This document shows positions 10,459-24,310 of a stretch of 64,000 nucleotides of DNA, one piece after another. A program made the position numbers and the translations under genes. Positions within the stretch are counted from its first letter, which is position 1; the number at the start of each line of letters is the position of its first letter. The stretch is from positions 1,488,001 to 1,552,000 of the forward strand of contig JAJQJQ010000040.1 of NCBI GenBank assembly GCA_028622995.1, read 5' to 3'. The DNA comes from Panagrolaimus kolymaensis (taxonomy: Eukaryota; Nematoda; Chromadorea; Rhabditida; Panagrolaimidae). A model generated the notes under the pieces. The model was not told the DNA's origin. It did no database searches and saw nothing but the letters and a program-made list of their open reading frames with translations.

Positions 10459-13400
10459 ATGTCAAGTTCTTATCGCAGATATGCACCATCATCAAAAAGG
10501 GATGAAATCCCATCAACTTCAACTGCAAGAAGAAATTTGAGTATTACGGGAGAACCCAGTACAACGGGAACTAGGTAAATTTTATCGAAAAATTCATTTG
10601 ATGGCTATAATATCTTATAAAAAAATTCACAAAATAGTAAAAAAATTGATTAAAGAGAAATGGTAAGAAAAAATATTTCAAAAAAACTTTTTAGTTTGAA
10701 GATAACTTTCCAAAGCGTACTATAGATTTTATTTATCAATTTTTTGTTATCTTTCATATTACAATTTAAAAAAGTTTGTAAAATTATAGCCTCACTTGAA
10801 ACAATTACCTTTATTTAATTTAACTGTTATTAATTTAGTTGGGCTTCTCTTCGATTTAATAAACCCATGACAGATGGATATAGAGGTCATTCATCCCGAT
10901 TGGCTAGCACTTTTGAAAGTCCCAGAACAACTTCTTCATACGCACCTTCAACCGCATCCATTTCATCCCGTTATTCTACAGCATCTTCAACAGTGAAAGA
11001 AAAACCTGTGCCAGGTTATGTTCGATCAGCATTGGCTAATTATCAAAAAGCTGTGGCATCCAGTGAAAAGCCAACTAGACCTAGGCCTTCTGTCGCTGGA
11101 CCTTTAATGACATACCGGTCTCAAGTGGCTCGAGATATGTTTAGCCCAACGAGATATGTGCCATCAACATCTAAAAACGCTTCAACTACCACTGAAAGGG
11201 AACCTGTAAGCCGCTCATCACTGGCAAATTCTTATTTGTCGCGAACCAAAAGTCCACCATCGACGAGAAGCCTCTTCAGCCCGGTCAAAACATTTCCAGA
11301 GCATGATACATATACGAATCGCAGCTTATCCACAGGGCGCCCATATTCTACTGTCTCATCTGCAAGTTCTGCAGCATCATATCAACCTCAACCATTGAGT
11401 CGAGTCACAAGCTCTTCGTTGGCATCTAATCCTCCTAGACGTCCTGTCTCTGCGTATGAAAATGATCAACTCTCACTTGCAGTCACAAAAGCTTTAAATC
11501 GTCCAACACCAAAAGCTGATCGACCATGGCGACAAAGAATGGCTGATGCTGCTCGGCTTCGAAATATTCACGGTGATGATATTTCCAGTAGTGTGGTATC
11601 TCGACTAACAGCAAGCCGAGCCTCTCGAAGAAATAGCATTGGTCAAAATAGTGGAGATGAACTTCAAAATTCTCTTAAAGCTTTGAAAAGCTTTGTCGCC
11701 GATCCTACAACGGCTGATCGAAATTCCGCTATCTCCAAATATCGCGCTAAAAATGGTAATCCAATAGATTCGGATCCTCGACCAACCGCCGGCTTCACAA
11801 ATGGCCCATCGCTTTTACCCGGCGGTGTGAAGCCATATCGCACGAGTGGATATGGAAAAACTTTAACGGAAGCACAAATGAGTGAAAGCTATGCAGGAGC
11901 TCCATCCTCTAAAACAACCCCTACATATTCTGCCATGTCAAGGAGCTATTCACCAAATCGAAGTGGTTCAACATTATTTGAAACATCTCCGAGAACTTCA
12001 TATCGATATCCAAGTCATGAAAGCGTTTATGTTCCTCATACAGAACCCCTTTTCCGTGATAAAGGCCAAACAATTATTGAAGAAATTCAAGAACGTTGGG
12101 GTGAAAGTTCACGCATAAGGCATCCGAGATCTTCAAAAGATAGAAGTAAGTTTTCCTATTTGAGAAGAGAATAGATTAAATAGTTGCATCTTTTTTTTAG
12201 CAGCTAGACACAATTCGCGACAGAGAAGTCTTTCAAAAGAACCTCCAAAAGCTTCATCGTCTTCAGAAGATGAAGGCAAAAAGCGTCAAGATCCACCAAA
12301 GAAAAGAAGGGTGGTAAGAAGGCGAACTGCGAGTATTCCAAAGAAGGGTAAGTATTAATAAAAAAAAAATAAGAAAAGATTTTTTTTTTAAAAACTTCGA
12401 TAATTTTGGTAAATTTTTGCCTACCAACTTTGTCCATTTATATTGATTAGGATTTTAAATAACTAAAAAATAATAGGTTTTTACCGCTGCTGAAATCGAA
12501 GAGTAACTACTAAAATAAAGAGCATGAGTAGCATTTTTGTTGTTGTGAATAATCGGAGTTATAAAAAACATCTGGAATAGAAACCAAAAGTTTTAACGAC
12601 TTTTTTGCATTAAAGAAAAGCTTTTTAAATTTGCTGTTTTTTAGAAGAAGCCGAAAAAATGCCACCTCCTACAGTATCAACAACGAATGCTGATGGCAAG
12701 ACTTTAACAAAGGTATGTTTGATTTTTTTAATGTAGGATTAAAAAATTCTCTTTATTTTTTGACATTATTTTGGCTGTGCTTTTTTTCTTCGATCGAATT
12801 TCCGGTCATTTTTGATCATTTATTTCAATCGCAAAATTTTTTGATGCGCAATTTTCTTCAAGTGTTCTTGTTTTTTGTTCCCATGAGATCATCGATACTT
12901 TATAATCTTGCATTTAAAGCACTTGAGTCTCAAGCAATGGATGAAATTAATCCAAAGCATATTATCGCTGTCTTTCGCACTCTTTTTTCTTGTAATTAGA
13001 CTTTTTTTTAGTTTTTATTTAAATTGAAATCCATAATCACACAAGCTGTGGTGAATAGATGCTTTCGGGTGGCGTTGTTTTTTAACACTCATAAAATCCC
13101 GGGAGAGTATCCATTTTTATTCCCTTTTTTTTCTATGATGCCGGCGCAGCTAACTAAAAGTTAAGGGAGGGAAAAAGTATGGATGAATGGCAGACGACTT
13201 AACTTATTTCCGGGAGGCTCGTTCATTTCATTTTGTTGAGGGTTTTTTGTTTTGTTTTTTGCTTATCTTTATCGTGTGTGTTTTTTATGTCAAATTTTAA
13301 GTTTTTATGGAACCACACTTTTGTTAGCAGCCATTTGAATATGTTCGTTTTTCTGCAGGTTGTGAACTTTGATGATTGTTTGCTAACTTTTGCTTAAGGC

Positions 13401-16400
13401 TGTTTTTTCATTCCCGAATGTTTCAATGCCTAGGATACTACGTAATCGATATATTGTTACTCGAAATGACTCAGGCTCAGTAAAAGTAATTCCACTCAAA
13501 CCTCGAAAATCTATATCTTCGCAGTCATCATCGATTCATTCTATTTTTATCAATGTTGATCTCAGCTCTACGAGTAATAATTCAACTTCAAAAACATTCA
13601 AGTCCAAAGCATTTGCTTCAAATTCTATTAAAATTCAAAGCCAACGAAAAAGAGTTGTAACAGAATGTTATACAAAAACAATTGAATCCGTTCATGGAAT
13701 GCTTGATTCCATTGTCACTCCACCGCCACCACCTATCCAACCTCCACGACTTCAAATAAGAAAACCTCCACCTAAATTACCGCCGCTGACACATCAGCCA
13801 ACAAGTTTCGCCTTGGTTTTTGGGCCACTTTCAAATAATAAATCTAAGCTATCAGATTCCAAGGAATTGAAAGAAGAGTTTTTCAAATGTCCAATAGAAA
13901 TTTCGCGACAATTACAATTTCCCATAATTTCATCAAACAAATTGGTAACTCTCATTTATTTACAACGGTTTTTTGTGCGAAAAAATTGTCTAAAATTTGA
14001 AGGGTGTTTAAAAAACAAGAAGTTAAGAAGGTTAAAAGTTTTTTTCAAGTATTTGCGAAAACTAAAAAAAAATGCTGCCAAAATAATATAAAAAAATCGA
14101 AGGGTGTTTGGATAAATGCAAACAGAAATAAAAATTGTTAAAGGTGAAAAAAACCAACATACAAAATTATTTTAGTTGCAAAAAAACGTAAATCCTTTTC
14201 ACTTTTATTTTTTTCAGGAGGTTTTACAATCGCCGCCGCAGCCGCTTTCGTTGCCGACAGTCTCAATCGATTTAGCTCCTTCAACATCAACGACACAAAT
14301 CTCATCTGAGCTAAGGTTTGTTTTGTATTGATTTGAAAATTAAATTAGGCATTTTTTTGAGGACATTGCGGAATTGTGAAAATTAATCTCATTTTTTATA
14401 TTATAACTTTAAATCATATATAAGAGCTGTAATGTGTTTTTGTTAACCTTTTATTATTTTTTTTCATTATCCAATATTGATACATTTTTAAGATATTACA
14501 AAGAATTAATATTTGGAAATTAAAAACATGTCTTGAGATAAAAAAAATTCTATACTAAAGTTATGAGATAATTCTCACATCTCTGGAAGAATTATTAAAA
14601 CAGTTATAAAAAATAACACTTGTCCATTCTTTCCTCCATGCAGTTTTTTCTTCTAAAAACCAATATTCTATAATTAAGTTATGGCTGCTGTCATTGAAAA
14701 GGCATGAAAAAATCAACTGAAATCCCGGCAAAAACAATCACTCATTTGCCATCATTTTATTTTATTTAACAGGTGTAAAAATATATCTTTTTGTTGTTTT
14801 TTCTTTTCTTTCATCCTTTTTTTAGTTTTGCAAAGTTTAAAAAGCTTGTTTAATTTTAGAAGAAGAAAAAAATATACTTTTTCATATTATAATAATCTCT
14901 TGGGAATATGGGGTCAAAAGTTTTTTTTGTGAATTTTAGTGAGGGGAAGGATACTAAAATAGTTGGAGAATTTTTAATTTATTTTGAATATAATTTTACA
15001 TTTTAGAGCATCGGCATCGGGTAGCAGCGCAGGGTTAATAACAACTGGAGGCGCAAATATTGTAGCATCAACGGGTGGATCTAACACAAGTTTAAATATT
15101 AAAACTGAAGAAGAATTTAAATCAGCTCAATCATCGCCACAAATTTCACCCATGGGTAATAAATCAACCAAATCCGCGCCTATCCCTGCGAAACAACTAC
15201 CATCTCACCAAGAACCTGCAGCGCCACAAAAGCCTCCATCGGCATTACAAAGGGTTTTGGCGCCATTTAGAAGGAAACAATCCAAAACTGCAATCAAAGC
15301 TGCTCCCGAACAATCAGAAAAGCCACAAGTATCTCCACAAGCTCCAGTGGCTCAAGAGGAAAGTATTTCGGAAACTCCATCAATAAGCGAAACAACGACC
15401 ACAGCTCCAACTTCCACATATTTTGATGATGATGAATCAAAATATAATGCCATAGCAGAATTTAAACCAGGAAAATCACGGAAAAATGTTATTAAAGTTA
15501 AAGCACATAAACCTGTTCCGGGACTTTGGGAAGGAATTACAAATGAAATCAACATAAGCTGCAATCGAAATTTGACGAGGTAATTTTCTTGAGTCTATCT
15601 TCTCTTCCATGTGGCATCAAATCAAGGGGCCACAAAGAAAAGAAAAAACAAACAAAAAAGATTTATTGATCGATTATTTATTTGATTGTTTATTATTTTT
15701 TTATTTTTTAGAAAAGTGATTACAAATCTTGCGGTTGAAGCGCTTTTACGTGATCAAGTTTTTGTTAAAGCTATTCCCAAAAGATTTAAACAACCAATTA
15801 TTAAAAAGAAAAAGATTGCAATCGTAGAAAAAAGTCTTGAAGTTGTATTGGTTGGACATCCCCATCCTCCTCGAGAGAAGGTTTTCAAAACTATTCAACT
15901 TAAAAGGTCTGTTTTAATTTTTTTTTGAAATAAACCCTCATAGGTCCAAGAGTCCCTATTTTTGTATGTTTTAATTTTGGTGCTAAAAAAGTTAAAAGTT
16001 GGTAAAATATTTAGAAAACTGTGGATCAAATAATAATTATTTAAGGTGAAACTAAAAAACTAGAGGTATTTGATATTATTTGACTAAACCTCGTTTTACA
16101 CATTTTTTACAAATACAAAAAAAAGAAAGAAAACATTGTTCAAAAAGCTTTGATTGTTGAAGTACATATGTTGAAAAAACCTAAAAAGACCGCCTGCGGG
16201 GAGAGATACACATACAATACAAAACATACATTCGCGCAAAGTTTTTTTCTATTCATTTTCTTTTTTTTGTTCACGAACATACATGCATTTTAAATCCTTC
16301 ACTCAAAAGCATTTTTTTCCAACTTGCTTTACACTAACCTTTTTTCGTTTTAGCTTTTATAAAAGTTTTTATAAAATTCGTTAATTTTTTAGGCCTCTTT

Positions 16401-19400
16401 TGGTTTATCGTATTGATGCCAAATTTATTGAACCTTCAATTAAAAAAGCAGCAGCCAATAAAATAAAACCTATTCCAATCAGCGCTCTTGCAGTATTAAA
16501 TCAAGAAATTTTAAATAAAAAACGTTCACAAATTGAAGTTGAAAAACTTCTAAAATCAATTTCAAAAGAATCGATAAAATTAAATTGTAAAGCTTCGAAG
16601 GAGGCTATTAAGAAGGTGGAATTAAATATTCGTCGAAAAGAAGAGAAACGTGCAGCTAATGTTACGGTGATTGCTGTGGATGTAATGGATGTAAATTGGG
16701 CGCAAGCAAGTAAAAAGCTCAAAGCTATTATTGATCCACTTAAGAAAAACTTAGCTGAAATTATTGAACAACAAGCTGCAATTATTGAAGCTGAAAAAGA
16801 GCGGCTTTCACGAACCCCTCGATTTGATGACGATGAACTTTCTTCGTGTTCAGTAAGCACTTATTATTTCTTTTATATTTTTGCATGGTTTGAATGCGGT
16901 TGTGTAACATTGAACTTCAGGTTTTCCATATTAATATTTTTGTGTCTAAACTTTTTTAAAAATGGGTAACGATTGCTTACTGATCTAATAGCAGCGTAAA
17001 AGAGTTGCTTATTTTATAGAAATATGATTTTTTCTTTTACTTTTATCTTTTAAAAATATGTGGTTTATTTAAAATCGAAAGTTTTCAATAACACAAAAAA
17101 TCCAAAGCTTTTTACTAAAAAAAATGCCTTCAAAAGTTGCAATTACTCTTTTTGAGTAAATATCAATGCATGTCATTAAATTAAAGCACGATAACTAAGC
17201 ATGAGCATTGTTTAATGCTAAAATGAAAGTAAGTAAATAAATATGTCAAAAAATAGTTGCAAAAAATGTTATGAGCAAATTAATTAATGCTTGCAAAAAA
17301 AATTTATACACATTAAATTTGCTTCAATAATTGCATTATCTTTTTATTTTTATTGCCTTAAAAATTTTTCATAAGACTTCTTTCTTTTTTTTTACTTTTT
17401 TCTCCTTTTCATGGCGTAGTTGAGAACCTATGTTTTGCATGTCATTTGTCAAGCCGCTGCTGATGTAATACTTGTGTTGTTTTGTTGCCCTTAATTATCT
17501 CTCTCCTTTTTCATTCGTCGTTTTTACTTTTTTGTTTTATTCATTTGTGTGTTATATTACAGGAACAACAATATCGCTGCATTGAAACTCAAGCTTCAAT
17601 TCTTTTATCTGGATTGCGGAATAACGAGCAGCCAATATATCCAGCATTGACCACCGCCGATTATTCCTCCGTAAGTTTGTCGTCGCTTTTCTGCTTTTCA
17701 CTTATTTTTATCGTCCGTTCGTTTATTTCATCGTCGAAACAATTGTCCAATTTAAAAGCACTAGCGGCAACAGCAGTAGCCAGCATTTTCATCGTTATGT
17801 GTTGATTAAACTTTTTTTTCTTTTTTTTTGTTGACCACTTGAAGCTAGCAACTTTGGCAAAAGAAAAAAGGAAAGGCAGCAGGCGTTAATACATACTAAT
17901 AGTTACTTGTAAACTTTTTTTATAAACTTTAATAGTATCTACAAAAAAATATTCAAACTTAATTCTTCCTCTTTTTTTAGCATCATCTTCCTGTTGGTAG
18001 TGATTATATTCCTGGTGAACCATTAATTCTTCCAGACAAATCTATTCTTGAAGAATACGTTCGTCGAAAGCGAGGTGAACTTGAGCGACTTTATTCTGAA
18101 CCCCTTCGAAGTCCATCACATTGTGGTTCACCTTGTTTATCCACAACTTCGGAACTTGTTCCAGCTTGTGCTGTTCGAATTGTTGAACCTCGAAATCGGG
18201 CCATCGCAGCACACATTTCTGCACCCAATCGAGCCACCGCTGATTCAATTGAATCTCATTCGCTTCCAACTTCAAATCGAAATTCAAAAATGATTGAATT
18301 AATGACATTTCCACCTAATTTTGATTCAACACATAATAATAACAATAATAATAATGGAATTGGCTTTCGTGCTGCTGCTTTCAGGTTTGTAGAACACTTT
18401 TAGTTACAAGACAAACAAAATTTTTATAGAAAACCTGTTCAAAGGCGGGAAGCTCTTACAATTCAACATTTTGATACACCTAAAACTCCATTTGAAGCCG
18501 CAATGCAAAATCAAGCTGCACAAATGGCAAAAAAATCCAGTGTTGCATCCAATTTATCCGCTTTAAGCGAAGGTGATGCACAGGTAAAATTTTTTTTTAT
18601 CTTAAAGACTTTTTTTTGTTTAAAAAAGAAAAAGTCCATTATTATCTTTCATTTAAAGCACTTTGTTTCAAGAGGACACTTATTTTATTTTTTTAAATGC
18701 TTTTATGCGATGGGTAAACATTATCTTTTTGAAGTGGTACAACAACGAACGAGGAATCAATATGAAACAAGCTCAAAAATACTCTTTAAAAATTATTAGG
18801 AAAAAGAAAATCAAATTTTATGATTTCTTTTTTGAATTCTTTTAAAAATGGCGTAAGAGCGGTTATCTAAAATTTGAATGGAATAATATTCCATATTAAA
18901 TTACAATTTTTTTTCGGACGTCGTTTATTAAATTGCAAAATATAATTGATTCCTAGATTTTTTGTTGCCATTTATAATAGTTAAAACCATTTTAAAAAAT
19001 TATGCGAACTTTTTGGTTCCATATATTCAATTATGATTTATGCCTCTCTCCAACTTCATAAAATTTTACCTCAAAATTACGTTTACATTAATGTTGTTAA
19101 TTTATTTAAAACATTTATAACTCGTATGTATTCTTGTTTCTATTTTTCTTTTCTCTAATTTCAACAAAATTTGCACGGGTTATTATTAAATGAAAAACAT
19201 AATAAATAGCGCGGCTGTTAGTAATTACGCAAAACGAGTTAGGGTTGTTTCTATTTAAAAACATAAAAAGTTTTCTAATTTTGACCCAGTCTTTTTCTTT
19301 TCTTTTTTATCGAAGAAGTATAATAAAATTTTCTCGCTTTTTTTAGGATACATCATTAACAGAACCATCACCTTTGGAATTTCAACATCGTCGTCGCCCT

Positions 19401-22400
19401 TCCATCGAAAGTACACAAAGTATGCCACCAATTGCATCAGGAAATGTGGGACAAAGTTTCGCCCAAGCTGCTGCATTAGCATCTCAACCCCGACATGAAC
19501 GTTATGCTGCTCATATACCAGTGCGACAAACTTCTATGGAACCATCCGGTCGTCAATCCACAACAAGTATTGATTCAACTAATAGGTAAATATTTGAGAT
19601 TTGAACTTTTTTTTATTCCCATTCTTAATTTATATTTCTTCGTTTTCTTCTTTTGCAATGCCCTGAAGCGATTGCAAAAAAAGAGCTCTATGAGACTGGA
19701 AAGAGTTAAGAAAAATAGCGTGTGTCATTCTTTGGACACAAGAGAGACAAAAAAATAATAGATTGATTGCTTCTGTTACTAACTACTTTTTGGACAGCGT
19801 GTGATCCATAGGATTGTCGCTCGCGGTTAAGCAAAAGCAAGCCTCTTTCAACAAGTTTATTGCCCAATGTTTTCTTGGTTTCACTCTCTTTGTTATTGAG
19901 GAGTAGTGCCAGGGCTCTTAAAAAAATCAATTGATTTTTTCGAAGAATTTGTTGCAAAAAAGATTTTCAAAATTTCAATTGTGATTATTTGGCACTTTAA
20001 AAATTTCTTATGGATTATTACAATGATAGAATGTGCCGCTCTTTGCCACGAGGCATTAGCAGTTGGAATGCATCGGAGTAAAAAAATATCCTTTTTGCCA
20101 CCTCCTTCAATCTATCTCATTATCTTATTTTTATTTCATTTTTAGTGGAGTGCTTGATACTGCTTCAAAACAATTGGATCAAATGATTGATCAAGCAAGA
20201 TATCGACATCATCAACATCGAAGCAAATTTAAGGAAGCCATAGATTATTTGGATCAAATTTTCGAAGATCTCAAAAAGGAAGTTGAACCACCAACTTCAA
20301 TTTCATCCGAACATAAGACTGAAATTCCACCACCATTGAGTACCAAAGGAATTCAAGCCGCTAAAGCTGTTTTTCAAAAACCCGTTGCACAACCACAACC
20401 ACAGCAGCCAACAGGAGCATTAATAAGTTCTCAAACAGCTACTGTTCCCATTGTACGACTTAGGTAAGGCTCATTACTAATTTTAAAAAAATGGACAAAA
20501 AAGTAATAAAAATTTTTAAAACTTTCATCGCCGAACGTTGTTTTTTAAAAAACCAACACAACATTCGAACAAATGCTTTTGTTTTTGACGACCAACATTG
20601 TGATGAAAGTTTATCTCTTTCTTTTTTTTTACGTTGGCGTAAAAGCTTCAAGTAAAAAAATCTTATTCATTTTGTAGAAAACCATCCGAGCTTGCTTTGC
20701 GTCAACAACAACAAAATCAACAACAACCGCAACAGCCAAAGATGCCACATCTTCAATCTGCGGCAATAGTTTTACAACAACCACAACCAATTATTCGAAA
20801 TAACGGAATAGCTCCTGGCGTGAATAATAACCATCCTAAAATAAGCTATCCAGCACCATTACGACATCCTACAGCGTCATCAAAGTTTCAACAACCTTCA
20901 ACATCCGCAAATACAACTACCACTACTACCACTACGATTGGAGGAGGACCAAAGCCATTTCCTAAAGTTCGTAAAAAATCTTTTAATTAGGACTTTTCGT
21001 CTTTTTTCATTAAACAAAATGCCAAAAAGTCATAAAATTTTAATATCCCCATTTTTTTTTCTTTTGTTCTCACATTTTTATTTTTTTCAGATTGAATCAG
21101 CAGACGTTGAAATTTCTGAAACGATTGTTTTACCATCGAAAGGAAATCCAGAAAAGATGAATTTTACTCGACAATGGTTAGCTGGGGATATAAAATCATG
21201 GGCTGAAAAGCCTGATCTTATTGTTCCATCGGGTGATTTAACAAGTCCCAATGATTCGGATGATCGCTCAATTGGATCATGTTCAGCTGAAATTGCTGCC
21301 ATTAATGCATTTGATCGAAAAAAGAAGCGACAAATTCGTGAAACACCTGATATAATTAAATCATCAAAGACAACAGCCCAGCAGCAAATGCAAGAACTTC
21401 AACAAAAACCTCAACCCAAACAACAACAAGCGATAGTGGCACCTGCTCCATTTAGACCACAACCCTTTCGCCCTCAACCCCAATATGCCTCTTTCCCCAT
21501 CAATGGTGGAGGTATTTTGTAAGTTTTAAAAGCGCTTAAAGTAATTTGTTTATTTAAAATCATAGTTGGGGGCATTTATTTCTTTAAAAAATATGATCAA
21601 TTTCTCTAATATACTGTTTTTTTAAGACCCACTGAGCCAACGAGTCTTCAAAAAGCTCCCTCTCACGAATATGTTATGGCGATTCAAAGAGCTCATCAAG
21701 AAAGAGCTGGATCGCAGGTAAAAGCTTTTTTCTTTGCTTCATATCTCATCACAAAAAAATAGTGTAAAGCGATGCCTTTTCTTTAAATTTTTTTTACGCT
21801 TTTCACTTTCTTTTCCCGGAACCTATGACAACTGACTGACTGACCCGTTGACGGACATATAACGGACAAATTTTTTTATACTCGTCAGACTAATAACAGC
21901 CACTTTTAAAATAGCAAGAAAAAAATAAAACAATAAATTTTTATTTTAGGATTATCAAAGTTTGGGTAGTGTTCATTCACAAGATGGATATAAACCATTA
22001 TCCACTTTATCATTATACAGCAATTCTTTAAATCGATCAGGTGCATTTCAACAATATCCTCAACGAGGTTCAATTCATTCACTTCCTGATGCAAGTTTAA
22101 CTAATATACGGCCGCCGCTAATAACTCAACAGCCTACAAGTTATCTACAAGATCCAATTCTCGCTATAGATGCTCTAGTTGCTGAACTTGAGCTTAACAC
22201 GGAGTCAGATAGAAATGAAGAAAAGCGTCGATCATTTCCAACGGGGCAAAATTATGGCCCATCAATGGGTCCAACAACTTCATCAAATCGAGGTCTACGA
22301 CAAACGGCGGCTGTAACAAATATGCCTCGACATGGATCATTAAATATTAAACCTAATTCTGCAAATAATGGAGGGTAAGAAAGAATTTGTGTGAAAAAAA

Positions 22401-24310
22401 AGTTTTTTTTGAACTGATGTGAAGCTTTTATCCTTTTAAGTTCGATGGATCGTGGCCTTCGAAGAATGCAAATTCAACAACGTTCATCCCTTGATGAAAT
22501 GGCAAATATGCTTACCAATGTGGCAGGGGATTTAAAACCGGCCAAGCAACAGCCAATTATAAATGGACATCCACAAAATATCAATCAAATGGCGACGCCA
22601 AAGAAATTTGGTTTAAAAATCTCAGAAAATTCAAATAACAAACTTAGATTTTCACCATTTGAAACAATTAATCAAGAAAGAATTGCTCCAAGTCGGGTTG
22701 GAGCTATGCAACAAATGTTTGAAACAAAGAAGCAAACATCTAACGGTATTTATAAAATCAGGAAGAAAAAATGAAAATTCATTTGATGCTGATGAAAAAT
22801 AAATATTGAAAAGCATCAAATGAAATATTTTTATTAAAAATAGTTCTATAAGAAATTTCCTTTTTTTCGATTAGAGATGCATTCATTTTCAGCAAAATAT
22901 ATTCAAAAATGGCATTGATTTCAACTTTTTTTAGGACAACATCATTAAAAAAAACATTCCCTCCAAATAATTTAATCTAATAATAATTTAAAACAATAGC
23001 AGTAAATTGAAGCACCGGTGAACGTTCATTTAAAAAGGAAAAAAGGTACAAAACTTTTTGTGGTCGTTTTTTAGAAAAGCAAGCAAAACAAATAACTAAA
23101 AACTACAGTAATTTTCTAATATAAAACGCTTAATTGTTTGTTTTTGTCTTTATTTTACTGCTGATAAAACTAAAAAACGGCGTTCACAAAGGTTTTGACC
23201 TTTTGAATGGACACCGATGCTTCGATTTTTTTGAAACCTCTCGTAATTCTAATGCCTTTATTTTTGCAGTGAATAAAATTAAGATTTTATCGAAAGAGAA
23301 AACTAAAACGATATTTATTTTATAGGCAATGAAAATGGATGGCGTAAAGCTGCTCCACCATCAAAAAGTACAAGTAAAGAAGAAGAAAATTATTATGAAA
23401 TTCAAGAATATTCTCAAGCTAAAATTATAGATAGAGTAAGCTATAGATTTTGTTCAAGTTATTCTTAAAAAATATATTTAATTTTAGCCTTCACCAATGT
23501 TAAACCATCGACAACTTTCATCACCAATGGTATTAAGTCCATCCCGTCAACCATCCTTTACGGGATCTCATCATTCATTTCCACTTCCACAACCACCATC
23601 AGTTCCTCCACCTCCAGTTAGTTCGTGTGTATCCTCAGCAAATTCTTCACAACATGGTTACTATTCTTCATCAACAAGTTCAGTTGGACGCGCCAATGGC
23701 AACAATGGTAACTATCCCCGGGATGCTGCTCCTTCAAGTAATGGTCCTCAAAGACAAGGCTCATTTGCTGGAAAACATTCTCTCTCATCTCGAGCTCCTA
23801 GTTTCGAGGAGGACATAGATGACGGATTTTATGATAACATTCTTGTTGATGATAGACGATTTTCTGAAGCTGATAATACTTCAATTTTGAGTCACCAACT
23901 TCCTCCAACTCAAAAAGGCACTGGCCGTCTTGGCCAGCTCATTCGTCGAATTGGTGGTGGAAGCCATCGTCCTCCAACAAATGCTTCATCTTCAATGTCA
24001 TTGAATAAAATGGGTTTGGATGGAATTCGTCACCTCTCTTCACCTAGTTCAACTCATCATCCATTGATGAAATCCAATAGTCTTAGTAATGAACCATGGA
24101 GAGCTCAAATTATTGAAGGTTTGTATTTTACTTTTTGAAACAAATATGCAAATTTTTCTAAAAAATAATTTTTAACTTCAAGAAAATTTGATATATTTCT
24201 TTCATATAATTTATTTTTTATTTTTAGGTGACAAACGAGCTTCACATCCTGGAATTGGTTATCGATTAAAACAAACCATATTTGGTGGAAGTAAAAAACG
24301 CCTTAATTAA
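10459..24310 (+). CDS. Large Ser/Pro/Gln-rich scaffold-like protein, 21 exons, function unknown
   Basis: Exons: 10459-10574, 10839-12145, 12201-12347, 12645-12712, 14218-14315, 15007-15579, 15712-15906, 16393-16852, 17563-17670, 17981-18384, 18430-18583, 19347-19585, 20146-20463, 20678-20966, 21091-21518, 21627-21717, 21950-22374, 22441-22745, 23326-23435, 23488-24118, 24228-24310. They sum to 6549 nt, 2182 residues, stop TAA at 24308-24310, with every junction in phase. Residues 1-770 are mostly disordered Ser/Thr/Pro/Arg sequence with a basic cluster near 500-523. Residues 770-990 are Lys-rich and look folded or helical. A charged helical stretch follows SGVLDTASKQLDQMIDQARY at about 1290-1340. 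A Gln/Pro-rich tract lies at about 1397-1490. IDALVAEL at about 1739-1746 resembles a paxillin-type LD motif. The C-terminus is basic (FGGSKKRLN). I do not recognise the family; a cytoskeletal or junctional adaptor is a guess from composition. Introns above 300 nt (12713-14217, 14316-15006, 15907-16392, 16853-17562, 17671-17980, 18584-19346, 19586-20145, 22746-23325) show no other gene, apart from the alternative first exon. Confidence 0.85.
13426..13944 (+). CDS. Alternative first exon of the large scaffold-like gene
   Basis: This exon lies in the intron between 12712 and 14218. It opens with ATG at 13426 (MPRILRNRYIVTRNDSGSVK) and stays open for 173 codons to a GTAACT donor at 13945. It ends in phase 0, exactly what the exon at 14218 needs, as does the upstream exon ending at 12712. 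The coding sequence is non-repetitive and includes a PPPPPIQPP run that could bind SH3, WW or EVH1 domains. A TTTCTGCAG acceptor at about 13360-13368 could take a spliced leader. Joined to the downstream exons it predicts 1809 residues and a separate promoter. No transcript evidence is available. After the donor the frame runs on into Lys-rich low-complexity sequence to 14091, which I regard as intron. Confidence 0.65.
22778..22824. repeat. 13-bp hairpin in an intron of the 21-exon gene
   Basis: TTCATTTGATGCT (22778-22790) and AGCATCAAATGAA (22812-22824) are perfect inverted copies with a 21-nt AT-rich loop. The hairpin starts 33 nt after the splice donor at 22746, inside the 580-nt intron. 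Confidence 0.6.

Noticed and set aside
18042..18314. 90-codon antisense frame inside the unknown gene
   Set aside because: It mirrors a well-supported sense exon (17981-18384) and has no splice or start context.
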